Assembly (NCBI RefSeq): GCF_001610835.1
Contig: NZ_CP011270.1
Span: forward strand, 2,312,001-2,376,000
DNA: 64,000 nt
DNA from: Planctomyces sp. SH-PL14
Lineage (GTDB): Bacteria; Planctomycetota; Planctomycetia; Planctomycetales; Planctomycetaceae
Direction: 5' to 3'
In this document: positions 17,178-25,755 of the stretch, in pieces
Numbering within the stretch: the stretch's first letter is position 1
How the letters are laid out: every line of letters starts with the position of its first letter
The notes under the pieces: generated by a model
The model's input: the letters and a program-made list of their open reading frames with translations, nothing else
Told to the model about the DNA's origin: nothing
Database searches by the model: none
Made by a program: the position numbers and the translations under genes

Positions 17178-17373
17178 GGGGGCGTCCGCTTGGTGGTTCC
17201 GGCGTTGAGGACTCACCGCTCGCTCTGGAATCCCCGCGGGTTGGTGAGGGGGCATCCGGCACGTTGTCCGCGTTTGGACACGATCTCCTTCAGATATCTC
17301 TCGACGAGACGGCCTCCGGCGGGCAAAGGGGCGTTGCCCCTCTGCACTCCCCACCAGGGTGCCCCTGGACCCG
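17178..17373 (-). repeat. Dispersed repeat, copy 4 (truncated)
   Basis: A minus-strand copy with its CGGGTCCAGGGG end at 17373 and hairpin 1 of the AGTGCAGAGGGG subtype. The distal part, including hairpin 2 and the tail, is missing, leaving about 195 bases. It lies between divergent nnrD and the MEKHLA gene, 66 bases from the latter's start: the closest approach to a start codon in the window. Confidence 0.9.
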
Positions 17374-17438
17374 GTTCATGGACGCTTTCGCACGCTACAG
17401 TGCCGAGCCAGTATGACCACGTCGCGAAAGGCGCACCT

Positions 17439-17933
17439 GTGACCGATTCCCCCACCCCCTGGACCAAGCCCGCCTGGATCACACGCACACAAGAGATCCT
17501 CAACTCCTACGAGAAGTGGCTCGGCCACCCCCTCATCCCCCGCTCAGGCGACCCCGCCGAAGAATCCCACCGCCTCTACCACGCCCCCTTCGTCATCGTC
17601 TCCCACGGCACCGAAGCCGACCCCGTCCTCAACTACGGAAACGCCACCGCCCTCGCCCTCTGGGAAATGCCCCTCCCGGACTTCACCCGCACCCCCTCCC
17701 GCCTCACCGCCGAACCGATGCACCGCGACGAACGCGCCCGCATGCTCGAACAGACCGCCCGGACCGGCTACATCGACGACTACCGCGGCATCCGCATCGC
17801 CTCCACCGGCCGCCGCTTCCGCATCGACCCCGCCACCGTCTGGAACGTCATCAACGCCGAAGGCCACCCCGCCGGCCAAGCCGCCACCTTCGCCACCTGG
17901 ACGTTCCTCGATGACCAGCAGAGCGACGCATAA
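17439..17933 (+). CDS. MEKHLA-domain protein
   Basis: A 164-residue single-domain protein of the MEKHLA family, a PAS-like fold first described at the C-terminus of plant HD-ZIP III regulators. Typical segments are LNSYEKWLGHPLIP, YHAPFVIVSHGTEADPVLNYGNATALALWEM, PSRLTAEPMHRDERARMLEQTARTGYIDDYRGIRI and a closing WNVINAEGHPAGQAATFATWTFL. It is probably a small sensor or ligand-binding protein; no output domain is attached. The GTG start has GAAAGG upstream; the earlier in-frame ATG lies inside the repeat copy and is rejected. It converges with the M81 peptidase gene, only 23 bases away. Confidence 0.85.
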   Translation: MTDSPTPWTKPAWITRTQEILNSYEKWLGHPLIPRSGDPAEESHRLYHAPFVIVSHGTEADPVLNYGNATALALWEMPLPDFTRTPSRLTAEPMHRDERARMLEQTARTGYIDDYRGIRIASTGRRFRIDPATVWNVINAEGHPAGQAATFATWTFLDDQQSDA

Positions 17934-17956
17934 CCAATCGAATCCGCCCTGGGCAG

Positions 17957-19423
17957 CTAGTCCCTACCCTCAAACGGATACAACGGCCGTCGCCGGTGCT
18001 GAAAGGTCAGCTGATGGACATCGGCCGTCGTGCAACCGGGCGTGTTGACACGGATGAAGTGCGGACAGACCTCCTGATACGCAGCCACCGGTGCGTTGAC
18101 CCCTTTCGCCGCCAGCGCGTGGAACTCCCGCGGCTCCAGCCCGCAGCTGCGAATCTGCCCGAGGCTGAACGGCGGCGTCCGCCGCGAGTTGACGATCAAC
18201 GTCAGCCCCCCGGCATGCTGCAGCACCACGGTCGCCCCCTGGTCATACTCCCGGATCCCCCCATGCCGGGCCTGCGCTTCGCGGTACCGCCCGTCGGAAT
18301 GCCCCCGCACCGCAAAGGTCCCCCGCAAAGGGACGCCATGCAGCCGGTCGGTCTTCGCGCCGATCGCCACGTCCACGAGTGAACCGACCGCCTCATTCCG
18401 ACACTGCTCAACCACCTCCGGGTCATAGAGACACGCCAGCGACTTCATCCCGGACGAGAGCAGTGCCTCCGCCAGGAATGTCCCGTCGGCAGGCGACCCG
18501 CCCCCCACATTGTCCCCCATGTCGAGGAGACAGACCGGCTCGCTCAGCTCCTTCGCCCGGGAGATCGCTTCGGGCACGCTGATGAACTGGCCGACGAAGT
18601 CCGTCCGCCGGTCCCACAGATCCTGCCCCAACTCGTCTGCCGCGCGGCGGGCCAGATCCCGGTCTCCATCCGCGACGACAACGCAGGCCGCTCCCATCTC
18701 GGGGACGTCGGCATACGGAAACCCGAGTAGGAGACTCGTGGAGAGAACACCGGGCCGTTCGCGGATCTCCGCCGCGTGCCGGTACACGGGAACGAGATGC
18801 GGCTCCGCGGTGAGCTGCCGCTCGATGTTGATGACCAGCGGCGGAAACGCCGCCGCCTGCACGGGCGAGATCTCACCACGCAGCGTCCGGACCATCAGGT
18901 CCGCCGCCTCACACCCCCGCTCCCGCTGATCGAGGTGCGGATTCGTCCGATAGGCGATCAGGGCGTCGGTCGCCTCGACCATCTGCGGCGAGAGGTTGGC
19001 ATGGGCATCAAGCGTCCCGATGATCGGGCAGGCGTGCCCGACCATCTGCCGAACGCTCCTCATCCACTGGCCGTCGGCATCAGGAAACGGCTCGCTCACC
19101 GTCGCCCCGTGTGGCGCGATCAGCAGACCGTCAAACGCCGGCGCGGCCTCGAGCGCCTCCCGCAACCGGTGCCACAGCGTCTGATACGTCTCCGCCGTGA
19201 TCGTCCCAGAGGGAATCGCCCGCGCGGCAAAGATCGGGACCGCCTCGGCACCGGCGGCGGCGAGCCCCTCGAAGAATCCCCCGATCTCGTGATGCGTCCC
19301 CTCCATTGCGGTCCGGACCGCCTCGCCGCGGACGAGGAGGTTCTCCTCAAAGTTTCGGATCGTCGTCGGGGGAGTGACGAAGGTGTTCGACTCGTGGAGA
19401 AGGGCGATGATCCCGACGCGCAT
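17957..19423 (-). CDS. M81 family (MlrC-like) metallopeptidase
   Basis: A 488-residue protein of the MlrC/DUF1485 (M81) family, zinc-dependent peptidases whose best-known member opens degradation products of microcystin. Family motifs are visible: IALLHESNTFV at the N-terminus, IAPHGATVSE, GTLDAHANLSP, AYRTNPHLDQRERG and LLDMGDNVGGGSPADGTFL. The conserved His and Asp residues are the expected metal ligands. The physiological substrate here is unknown; many bacteria without microcystin metabolism carry members. No signal peptide, so probably cytoplasmic. It is monocistronic. Confidence 0.9.
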   Translation of the reverse strand: MRVGIIALLHESNTFVTPPTTIRNFEENLLVRGEAVRTAMEGTHHEIGGFFEGLAAAGAEAVPIFAARAIPSGTITAETYQTLWHRLREALEAAPAFDGLLIAPHGATVSEPFPDADGQWMRSVRQMVGHACPIIGTLDAHANLSPQMVEATDALIAYRTNPHLDQRERGCEAADLMVRTLRGEISPVQAAAFPPLVINIERQLTAEPHLVPVYRHAAEIRERPGVLSTSLLLGFPYADVPEMGAACVVVADGDRDLARRAADELGQDLWDRRTDFVGQFISVPEAISRAKELSEPVCLLDMGDNVGGGSPADGTFLAEALLSSGMKSLACLYDPEVVEQCRNEAVGSLVDVAIGAKTDRLHGVPLRGTFAVRGHSDGRYREAQARHGGIREYDQGATVVLQHAGGLTLIVNSRRTPPFSLGQIRSCGLEPREFHALAAKGVNAPVAAYQEVCPHFIRVNTPGCTTADVHQLTFQHRRRPLYPFEGRD

Positions 19424-19583
19424 GGAGGCTGGACTCTGTGGAAAGAGAGGTCATGGGAGGCCGATCTCGCGGTCCGCAGGACGGAGCCGGCCCCCTGTCG
19501 TTCCCGCCGCCGAGCCGCTGCGCGAGAACCGGTTCTGGGGAGATTCTGTCAGTGAACCGAAAACGTCCGGGCTGAGATCGCAG

Positions 19584-20690
19584 TCACTTGCGAGGCGGGG
19601 GACCGTCCGTGTCGGGAATCGGGATCACTGGCGCGGGATCGTCCAGGCCGGGCTTCGGAGTCGGGATCGGTCCGGGGCCAGGGATGGGACGGACAACCGG
19701 CCGCCTGGGGGGGACGATGAAACCCGGGACGCCGCGAGGGGGAGGATCGTCCTGGTCGTCGACAGCCTTGTCGATGCTCTTCCACGTCTGGAGAGTCGCG
19801 GTGAGCATGATCTCTTCGTTGTCGCGCTCCACGAGGATCTCGACCTCGTCGCCGACCTTTCGCGTCCGGAGGTGGTTGACGAGCCCTTCGAAGTTCTCCA
19901 CGTCCGTCTCACCGATCTTCAGGATCCGGTCGCCGGACTGGATACCGGCCTTGTCGGCCGCGTTACCCGGAAGCACCCGTCCCACAACGCAGCCCCGGAC
20001 CGCGAAGGAGTCTGGACCGATGCCGAGGGTTGCCGCGCCGCGGAACTGCGGCTGGAGTTGCGGCAGGTCGATCCGCAGCTTCTGGATGTCCTCCTGGCCG
20101 ACGCCACAGCCGTCGATCACGGTGACCATGAACCGCTCGGGCTGGGAGATGCGGCCGACGTGCCGCAGCCCGTCGGTCTTTCCCTTCCAGTTCTCGTCGA
20201 GGCGGATCTCTTCAATGACGGGGTTGACCACGTCGTCGTCGCGGCTGGCGAGGCGGACCATGCCGCCGAGATTGCGGATTGCGACAATCGCCTTGGCCTG
20301 TCGTTCCGGCTCCAAGCTCCGCAGCGCGGCCCGAGCCGAATCGAGTCTGCGGGGGCCTGCCAGGTCTTCCAGGGCCGCGGCGGCCCGGTCGCTGAGCTCG
20401 ATGTTGTCCGACAGGTACATCCGCCGCAGGACGCGGACGATGCGGGCTTCCAGTTCCGGCGATCGTGAGAGAGCCGCTTCCGTCAGCCGGTCGACGGATG
20501 CGACACCGCGGCCGTAGAGGGCCGTTTCCGCTTCGGCCCGCAGCTCGAAGTCGGGCGTCTCCAGTTGCTCGATCAGCTGTTCGATCGGGGCTTCCGCCCG
20601 CGCGGTCGGCGCGGGGAAGGCGGCGGACAACGCGCAGAGCGCGGCGAAACGGACCAGCGGTCCCGCTCGGTGTTTCGGACTCGCGTTCAC
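19584..20690 (-). CDS. Exported PDZ-domain protein with HEAT-like N-terminus
   Basis: A 368-residue protein with a signal peptide ending near PTARAEA. Residues 35-150 are helical and HEAT-like (LIEQLETPDFELRAEAETALYG; AIRNLGGMVRLASRDDD). A PDZ domain follows at about 225-310: CVVGRVLPGNAADKAGIQSGDRILKIG, then FEGLVNHLRTRKVGDEVEILVERDNEEI. The C-terminus is a Pro-rich tail. No protease domain is fused, so it probably acts as an adaptor or scaffold outside the membrane. The start is GTG at 20690, with GGGAG eight bases upstream. Confidence 0.85.
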   Translation of the reverse strand: MNASPKHRAGPLVRFAALCALSAAFPAPTARAEAPIEQLIEQLETPDFELRAEAETALYGRGVASVDRLTEAALSRSPELEARIVRVLRRMYLSDNIELSDRAAAALEDLAGPRRLDSARAALRSLEPERQAKAIVAIRNLGGMVRLASRDDDVVNPVIEEIRLDENWKGKTDGLRHVGRISQPERFMVTVIDGCGVGQEDIQKLRIDLPQLQPQFRGAATLGIGPDSFAVRGCVVGRVLPGNAADKAGIQSGDRILKIGETDVENFEGLVNHLRTRKVGDEVEILVERDNEEIMLTATLQTWKSIDKAVDDQDDPPPRGVPGFIVPPRRPVVRPIPGPGPIPTPKPGLDDPAPVIPIPDTDGPPPRK

Positions 20691-20938
20691 TGTCGACTCC
20701 CTTTCGCATCTGCGGATTCGGTCCGCATCAGCCTGTACGGCGATTGTCTGAGTCGGATCGTGCGCTGTTCAGATCATCGCAACTTCATGCAGGGGACGCT
20801 ACGGGAACCAGCGTCCGGCTGGACCGGGGTGGCCGTGGCGTGATGGGTTTGAGGGGGGCGAGTCCATCCAGCGGGGGCGTATTTGGGAGAATGAAGGAAG
20901 GGGTGCCGGATAAGTGGGCATCCAACTTCAATCGCCAA

Positions 20939-21245
20939 CCGGGTCCAGGGGCACCCTGGTGGGGAGTGCAGAGGGGCAACGCCCCTTTGCCCGCCGGAGG
21001 CCTGGCCGTCGAGAGATGTCTGAAGGAGTTCGTGTCCAAACGCGGACACCGTGTCGTATGCCCCCTCACCAACCCACTGGGATTCCAGGGCGAGCGGTGA
21101 GTCCTCAACGCCGGTACCACAAAGGGGACATCCGTTGTTTACCACGGTTCCTCATGGAAGTGCCTCCGGCGGCAAGGGGGCGTGGCCCCCTTGACCCCAA
21201 GCTGCCGTGGCACGTTGGGTTTGAGCTCTGGGAGTCGCGCCGGCG
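20939..21245 (+). repeat. Dispersed repeat, copy 5
   Basis: A full-length plus-strand copy, hairpin 1 subtype AGTGCAGAGGGG, central hairpin GTGTCC-AAACGC-GGACAC and hairpin 2 CAAGGGGGC-GTG-GCCCCCTTG. Its tail ends within about five bases of the tadA stop codon. It lies 249 bases from the start of the PDZ gene. Confidence 0.94.
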
Positions 21246-21248
21246 ACA

Positions 21249-21737
21249 TCACTTCTTGCCGAGCGCCCTCTGCCGGGCAAAGAACTCGCGGAGGATCGAC
21301 TGGCACTCCGGCTGCAACACCCCGCCGACGACCTGCACGCGGTGATTCAGCCGCGGATCATCCGTGATCGAGTAAAGCGAATGACACGCCCCCGCCTTGG
21401 GATCAGTCGTGCCATAGATGAGACGCGGCAGCCGGGACTGGACGATCGCCCCCGCGCACATCGGGCACGGTTCCAGCGTCACATACAGCGTGCAGTCGAG
21501 GAGCCGCCACGAGCCCAGCTCCTGAGCCGCCTGCGTCATGGCGAGCATTTCGGCGTGCGCGGTCGGATCCTGAAGCGTCTCCCGCTGGTTGTAGCCTTCG
21601 CCGATCACCCGCCCTTCGTAGACGATCACCGCCCCAACCGGGACCTCGTCCTGCTCGAATGCCTGCATCGCCTGGTCGAGCGCCTTCCGCATCCAGGCGG
21701 CGTGAGGAACGACAGTCTCATCGTCAAAGGGAAGCAC
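21249..21737 (-). CDS. tadA: tRNA-specific adenosine deaminase TadA
   Basis: TadA deaminates the wobble adenosine of tRNA-Arg(ACG) to inosine and is usually essential. The zinc-binding and catalytic motifs are intact: TAHAEM (His ligand, catalytic Glu) and [22 protein letters not shown] (two Cys ligands). The core [24 protein letters not shown] begins the deaminase domain. The start is uncertain: GTG at 21737 (162 residues) or ATG at 21692 (147 residues). Longer in-frame versions would add a non-conserved Arg-rich segment. It is monocistronic, with repeat copy 5 abutting its 3' end. Confidence 0.92.
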   Translation of the reverse strand: MLPFDDETVVPHAAWMRKALDQAMQAFEQDEVPVGAVIVYEGRVIGEGYNQRETLQDPTAHAEMLAMTQAAQELGSWRLLDCTLYVTLEPCPMCAGAIVQSRLPRLIYGTTDPKAGACHSLYSITDDPRLNHRVQVVGGVLQPECQSILREFFARQRALGKK

Positions 21738-21922
21738 AGCAGAGCAGGGGGCGGCAAAGAGTGGGGGGAATCGTCGGGAACAGCCGGAGGTCGCGTCGGG
21801 GCTGCCTTCGCGTCGTCGTCTCGCGTTGGGCCGCCCCAGTGTATCGCGACGGCGGGACCGCGGCACCCGCTCCCGCGCGAACGGAAACCCGGAACGAAGA
21901 CGTCAGCCGGACAAAAAGAAAA

Positions 21923-21956
21923 AGCCGGCCGCGAGAGGATCGCGGCCGGCTCGGTT
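21923..21956 (-). terminator. Rho-independent terminator of the 21992 gene
   Basis: AGCCGGCCGCGA (21923-21934) and TCGCGGCCGGCT (21940-21951) pair perfectly over 12 bases around a 5-base loop. On the minus strand a T-rich tract follows, and TTTT lies on the plus side as well. It is about 40 bases after the stop of the gene ending at 21992. Confidence 0.88.
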
Positions 21957-21991
21957 TTCGTGTCGGATGCCACCGCCGACGGGGGAGGCGA

Positions 21992-22840
21992 CTACAGGAT
22001 TTTGATGACCAGAATCAGCGCGGCGATGACTCCGACGAAGACGCCAATCTGCTGGCCCGTCGACATGCTCGAGAAGCTGAACCCCTCCGACTGAGCGGGG
22101 GCCGCCACATCCGCCTGGGGAATCGTCAGCACCCGCGGACCGGCGGGAGCCGGCGCCTGGGCCACGGCCGTCGAAGGACTGCCGGCAGCGCTCGATTCCG
22201 TGGGGCCGGAGGTCGTCGCGGCTGGCGTCGCCGTCGGAATCGGCGTGGGAGCAGCGTCCACGGAGACAATCGCTCCGGCGGGGATTCCATCCGGACGCCC
22301 GGGAACCGGCGTTCCGGCATCAGCCGGCTTGCCGATGGCGGGGGCCGTCCCCGGCTGCGGCACCGGTGTGGCCGCGACCGGTTCTTCCTTCTTGGGATTC
22401 TTCTTCACATAGTCGGCTTCCGCGTCGCGGTAGACCTCGGTCGCCTCGATCAACGACACGTCCGCACCCGGAATCGAACAGAGGGCGCGGAAGATGTCGT
22501 CCCCCGTCGTCCCTTCCGGACGGATCTCAACGGCCAGGGACTGGATCCGCAGCGTGTCGATCTTGGTCCATTCGACCGGCTGCCCGCCGTAGGCCTTCTT
22601 GATGTCCGGCCGGATATTGGTCTTCGGCTCGATCACGACATAGTGGCGCGAGGCGTAAATGAAACGTCCCGACCGATAGGCACCGTTCTTGAGCTTGAGG
22701 TTCGTGTCCGCCTGCGACGGAAGGGTCACCTTCGATTCCTGGGCCACCCCGATCTCGATCTGGGCGAACACCATCGAAGCAGGAACCCAGCCGGCTAGAA
22801 ACGCGGCGGTGCACAAAAGCCGAGAGAGAAACGTCGTCAT
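21992..22840 (-). CDS. Secreted, C-terminally anchored protein of unknown function
   Basis: A 282-residue protein with a signal peptide ending near MVFAQ, a folded region to about residue 145, a long Pro/Ala/Thr-rich linker (about 150-245), and a C-terminal hydrophobic segment QQIGVFVGVIAALILVIKIL that likely anchors it in the membrane. The folded part (LKLKNGAYRSGRFIYASRHYVVIEP; RIQSLAVEIRPEGTTGDDIF) looks beta-rich, and I do not recognise it. The architecture fits a surface or periplasmic protein tethered by its C-terminus. It is monocistronic with its own terminator. Confidence 0.72.
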   Translation of the reverse strand: MTTFLSRLLCTAAFLAGWVPASMVFAQIEIGVAQESKVTLPSQADTNLKLKNGAYRSGRFIYASRHYVVIEPKTNIRPDIKKAYGGQPVEWTKIDTLRIQSLAVEIRPEGTTGDDIFRALCSIPGADVSLIEATEVYRDAEADYVKKNPKKEEPVAATPVPQPGTAPAIGKPADAGTPVPGRPDGIPAGAIVSVDAAPTPIPTATPAATTSGPTESSAAGSPSTAVAQAPAPAGPRVLTIPQADVAAPAQSEGFSFSSMSTGQQIGVFVGVIAALILVIKIL

Positions 22841-23308
22841 GATAAGGGGCCCGCGAAAACAGGAAGGAAGGCGCGAAATTCGGGCGAGCGCTAGCTAGGT
22901 GGGTGACAAATTCTTCAGGCAGGAGGCCCTGGGCAGGATCAGGAGTGTATACCTGAACACGGTTTTCGTCCAGAGGCTGGACGACCTGAACCCGGAGTCG
23001 CCGCGCATTAGACCACGAGTCCAATACGGACGTTCCGCGGAAATCGATCAGCCGGAATCGAATCCCGCAGAAAATTTTCCCTTAAACTTGCCGTGGGCGG
23101 TCCCAATCCCACTCCAGCTGGGAGTTTGCCACAGTCTTCTGAAGGCAACGTGAATGCCAGCTTGGCAAAGCGTGAATTGTTAGCACGCGAATAAGCGAGC
23201 CTTGGGACGAGTTCCTGCCCTCGGATTGCCTTGCCGGGCGGCAGCGGGCCACACCCGCGTTCTCAGTCGCGCCGACCCGGCTTCGACGATGCGGGAAAGC
23301 AACACTCT
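22841..23308. other. Gene-less stretch, about 470 bases
   Basis: This lies between the start of the anchored-protein gene and the stop of the cyclophilin gene, both on the minus strand. I see no repeat copy, RNA gene or coding frame that I can support. Confidence 0.5.
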
Positions 23309-24031
23309 TCAGCGTTTGGCCGACCGGCTCTCCGTCCGCTCGCCGGAGGCGGTCACGGTTCCCGAAGCCCCGCCGCCCGCCTTCGTCCGCGCCGTCTGGA
23401 TGTAGTCGAGATCCGGGAAGTTCGACCGCAGATAGGCGTTCCCACGCGTGGAGATCAGCTGCTGGTCCGGCTCCTCCGCGTACTTCGTCTCGATCTGATC
23501 GACGAGCTCCATCCCTTCGATCACCCGGCCGATCGGCGCAAAGCCCATCTTGTCGAGCGCCGCGTTGTGCTTGAGATTGATGAAGAACTGCGTCGTCCGG
23601 GAGTCCGTCCCGGACGTGGCGAACGTGACGTAGCCCCGCTTGTTTGTCTGCAGCACGGGGTCGTCCGGGAGCTTCTTTTCCTTCCACTTGGAATTGACCA
23701 GCGGGTCGCCGCTCATCCCGCATTGGACCACGAAGCCCGGCACCGCCCGGAAGAACCGGCAGTCGTCGAAGAACTCGGCGTCGACGAGCTCCCGGAAACG
23801 GTCCGCCCCGATCGGGGCCCATTCCGGATGGATCTCAAGGACGACCCGCCCCTTGGAGGTCTCCAGGTTCACCAGGTAGACGTCGTCCGGAGTCGTCCGG
23901 ACTTCGGGCTTGGTGAGGACGGTCTCGGGGGTCGTGAAGGTCTGCGCCGCGGCGCAGCCCAGGCAGAGCCCTCCGATGAGCAGGACGAGGCCGCGCGGGA
24001 GTGAGAGCATGTGTGCGAATCCATTCGTCAT
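23309..24031 (-). CDS. Cyclophilin-type peptidyl-prolyl isomerase, putative lipoprotein
   Basis: A 240-residue protein with a lipobox-like LCLGC at about residue 24, followed by a cyclophilin domain: VVLEIHPEWAPIGADRFRELVDAEFFDDCRFFRAVPGFVVQCG, then GYVTFATSGTDSRTTQFFINLKHNAALDKMGFAPIGRVIEGMELVD. It would catalyse proline isomerisation during folding of exported proteins. FFRAVPGFVVQ and TQFFINL are active-site segments; the usual 'F.R..' arginine is present. Its ATG overlaps the stop of the DUF444 gene by four bases (24028-24031), so the two are translationally coupled. A Lys/Arg/Ser-rich tail follows the domain. Confidence 0.88.
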   Translation of the reverse strand: MTNGFAHMLSLPRGLVLLIGGLCLGCAAAQTFTTPETVLTKPEVRTTPDDVYLVNLETSKGRVVLEIHPEWAPIGADRFRELVDAEFFDDCRFFRAVPGFVVQCGMSGDPLVNSKWKEKKLPDDPVLQTNKRGYVTFATSGTDSRTTQFFINLKHNAALDKMGFAPIGRVIEGMELVDQIETKYAEEPDQQLISTRGNAYLRSNFPDLDYIQTARTKAGGGASGTVTASGERTESRSAKR

Positions 24032-25134
24032 TTGCCGCGGCCGAGAAACGTCTTGATCGAGTCGAAGATCGCTTCCTTGGAAGGAATCTCGCTCAGGATC
24101 AGGTTTTCGTGCTGGTCCACGATCCGCCGCAGTTCCCGGATATAGTCGCCGGAACCGTACGGGCTCTCAACCTGTCCGTAGCAGAACAGGTTGCTGATCG
24201 GCAGGATCTGCTCAATGAGGAGCCGCGAGCACTCGCGGTTGTCCTCCCCCCAGTTGTCCCCGTCGGAGAACTGGAAGCAGTAGATGTTCCAGTCGCTCAC
24301 CGGGAAATCCCGGGCGATCACGTCGAGGAGCTTCTTGTAGGCGGACGAGATTCGCGTCCCGCCCGACTCCTTGACCCGGAAGAACGTGTCCTCGTCGACT
24401 TCGTGCGCCACGGCGTCGTGGACGATGTACCGCGTGGTGACGCCGTCGTACTGGCTCCGCAGCCAGGTGTGGAGCCAGAAGGCCTCGGTCCGGACGATCG
24501 CCTTCTGGTCGTCGGTCATCGAGCCCGAGACGTCCATGATGTAGAGGATCACGGCGTTGGCCTGCGGCTCCTGGACCGTCTTCCAGCTCCGGAACCGCTC
24601 GTCTTCCTTGCCGGGAACGACGACCGGGTCGTCCGGGACGTAGCCGCCGCTGGCGATCTGCCGTTTGAGTGCTTCCTTGTAGGTCCGCTTGAAGTGCCGC
24701 AGCGAATCCGGGCCGACGCGGGAGATCGTGTTGTACTTGTCCTTCTTCGTTTTGAGCGACTGCGTCCCCTTGGGGACGATCCGCGGGAGTTCGAGTTCGT
24801 CGGAGAGCATGTCGGCCAGCTCTTCGAGGGTCAGTTCGACCTCCCGGACGTGCTGGCCGGGGTCCGAGCCCGCCTGTCCCTTGCCGTCCGCTTCGTCCTG
24901 CCCTTTGCCGACCGGCTGGCCGACCTCACCTGATCCCTGGCCGGTTCCGCCGGAGCCTTTCTGGCCGTGGCGGAAGTGGGGGATGTCGATATTCGGGACG
25001 GGGATGCTGACCATCTCCCGTCCTTTGCGGCCGATCATCTCGCCATGGTTGACGTACTTCTTGAGGTCCTTGCGGATCTTTCCGCGGACGATCTCATTGA
25101 AGCGTCCCATGTCGCGTTCGATTGACCGGGTCAT
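24028..25134 (-). CDS. DUF444 (YeaH-type) VWA-like protein
   Basis: A 368-residue protein of the DUF444/YeaH family. Landmarks are RFNEIVRGKIRKDLKKYV near the start, a Gly/Gln-rich linker at 58-95, ELTLEELADMLSDELELPRI, and a von Willebrand-like metal site AVILYIMDVSGSM with ESGGTRISSAYK downstream. In most bacteria DUF444 sits with the serine kinase PrkA and SpoVR/YcgB and is linked to stress and nitrogen starvation. Neither partner is here; the coupled downstream gene is a cyclophilin lipoprotein instead. Start ATG at 25134. Confidence 0.92.
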   Translation of the reverse strand: MTRSIERDMGRFNEIVRGKIRKDLKKYVNHGEMIGRKGREMVSIPVPNIDIPHFRHGQKGSGGTGQGSGEVGQPVGKGQDEADGKGQAGSDPGQHVREVELTLEELADMLSDELELPRIVPKGTQSLKTKKDKYNTISRVGPDSLRHFKRTYKEALKRQIASGGYVPDDPVVVPGKEDERFRSWKTVQEPQANAVILYIMDVSGSMTDDQKAIVRTEAFWLHTWLRSQYDGVTTRYIVHDAVAHEVDEDTFFRVKESGGTRISSAYKKLLDVIARDFPVSDWNIYCFQFSDGDNWGEDNRECSRLLIEQILPISNLFCYGQVESPYGSGDYIRELRRIVDQHENLILSEIPSKEAIFDSIKTFLGRGK

Positions 25135-25390
25135 CTCGGTTTCCTTCCTGCCGCGCGCCGGCTGTCCCCGTCGCTCGTGCGGGTCGACGGATCGGACCGT
25201 CTTGAGCCGCCTGGCATCTGGAATTCGACGGAGAGGCTCGCCGAATCCGACCGGTCATGCGTATAGAACAATCCCGCGATTTCGGAAAGACGAACCTGTG
25301 CCATTCTATACCGGCGCGTGGTCCGGCGGGGGGATGATCCGTCCCGCGCGGCGATCGAAATCGGCGGACAAGCCCGTCATCCGGTTGCCC

Positions 25391-25733
25391 GAACCGCGTC
25401 CTTGCCGGGCGAACTTGTGATAGCTCAAACCCAGCGTGCCACGGCAGCCTGGGGTCAAGGGGCCAAAAAACAACACAGGCCCCCTTGCCGCCGGAGGCAC
25501 TTTCATGAGGAACCGCGGGATACAACAGGCGTCCCCTTTGTGGTACCCGCTTTGAGGACTCCCTCGAAACACACCGCTGGCTTTGCAGTCCCCGCGGGCT
25601 AGGTGAGGGGGCATACGGCACGATGTCCGCGCTTGGACACGCGCTCCTTCAGACATCTCTCGACGAGACGGCCTCCGGCGGGCAAGGGGGATTCTCCCCC
25701 TTGCATCCCCTGACCAGGGTGCCCCTGGACCCG
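25391..25733 (-). repeat. Dispersed repeat, copy 6
   Basis: A full-length minus-strand copy. It begins 22 bases after the stop of the giant cytochrome gene and ends with GCAAGGACGCGGTTCG. Hairpin 1 closes with A-T (GGGGGA-GAA-TCCCCC). Hairpin 2 (25456-25488) has the extended loop AAAAAACAACACAGG. Confidence 0.94.
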
Positions 25734-25755
25734 ACTGGCAACTCTCGACCAGCAA

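Noticed and set aside
20818-20856. A sequence resembling the repeat tail (GGCCGTGGCGTGATGGGTTTGAG)
   Set aside because: It matches part of the tail by eye, but is too short and diverged to call a further copy.
20939-21100. Open frames inside repeat copies (for example a GAPWWG...ERCLKE peptide)
   Set aside because: Similar peptides appear in several copies, but the frame shifts with indels, stop positions differ, and no ribosome site is conserved; the repeat is not protein-coding.
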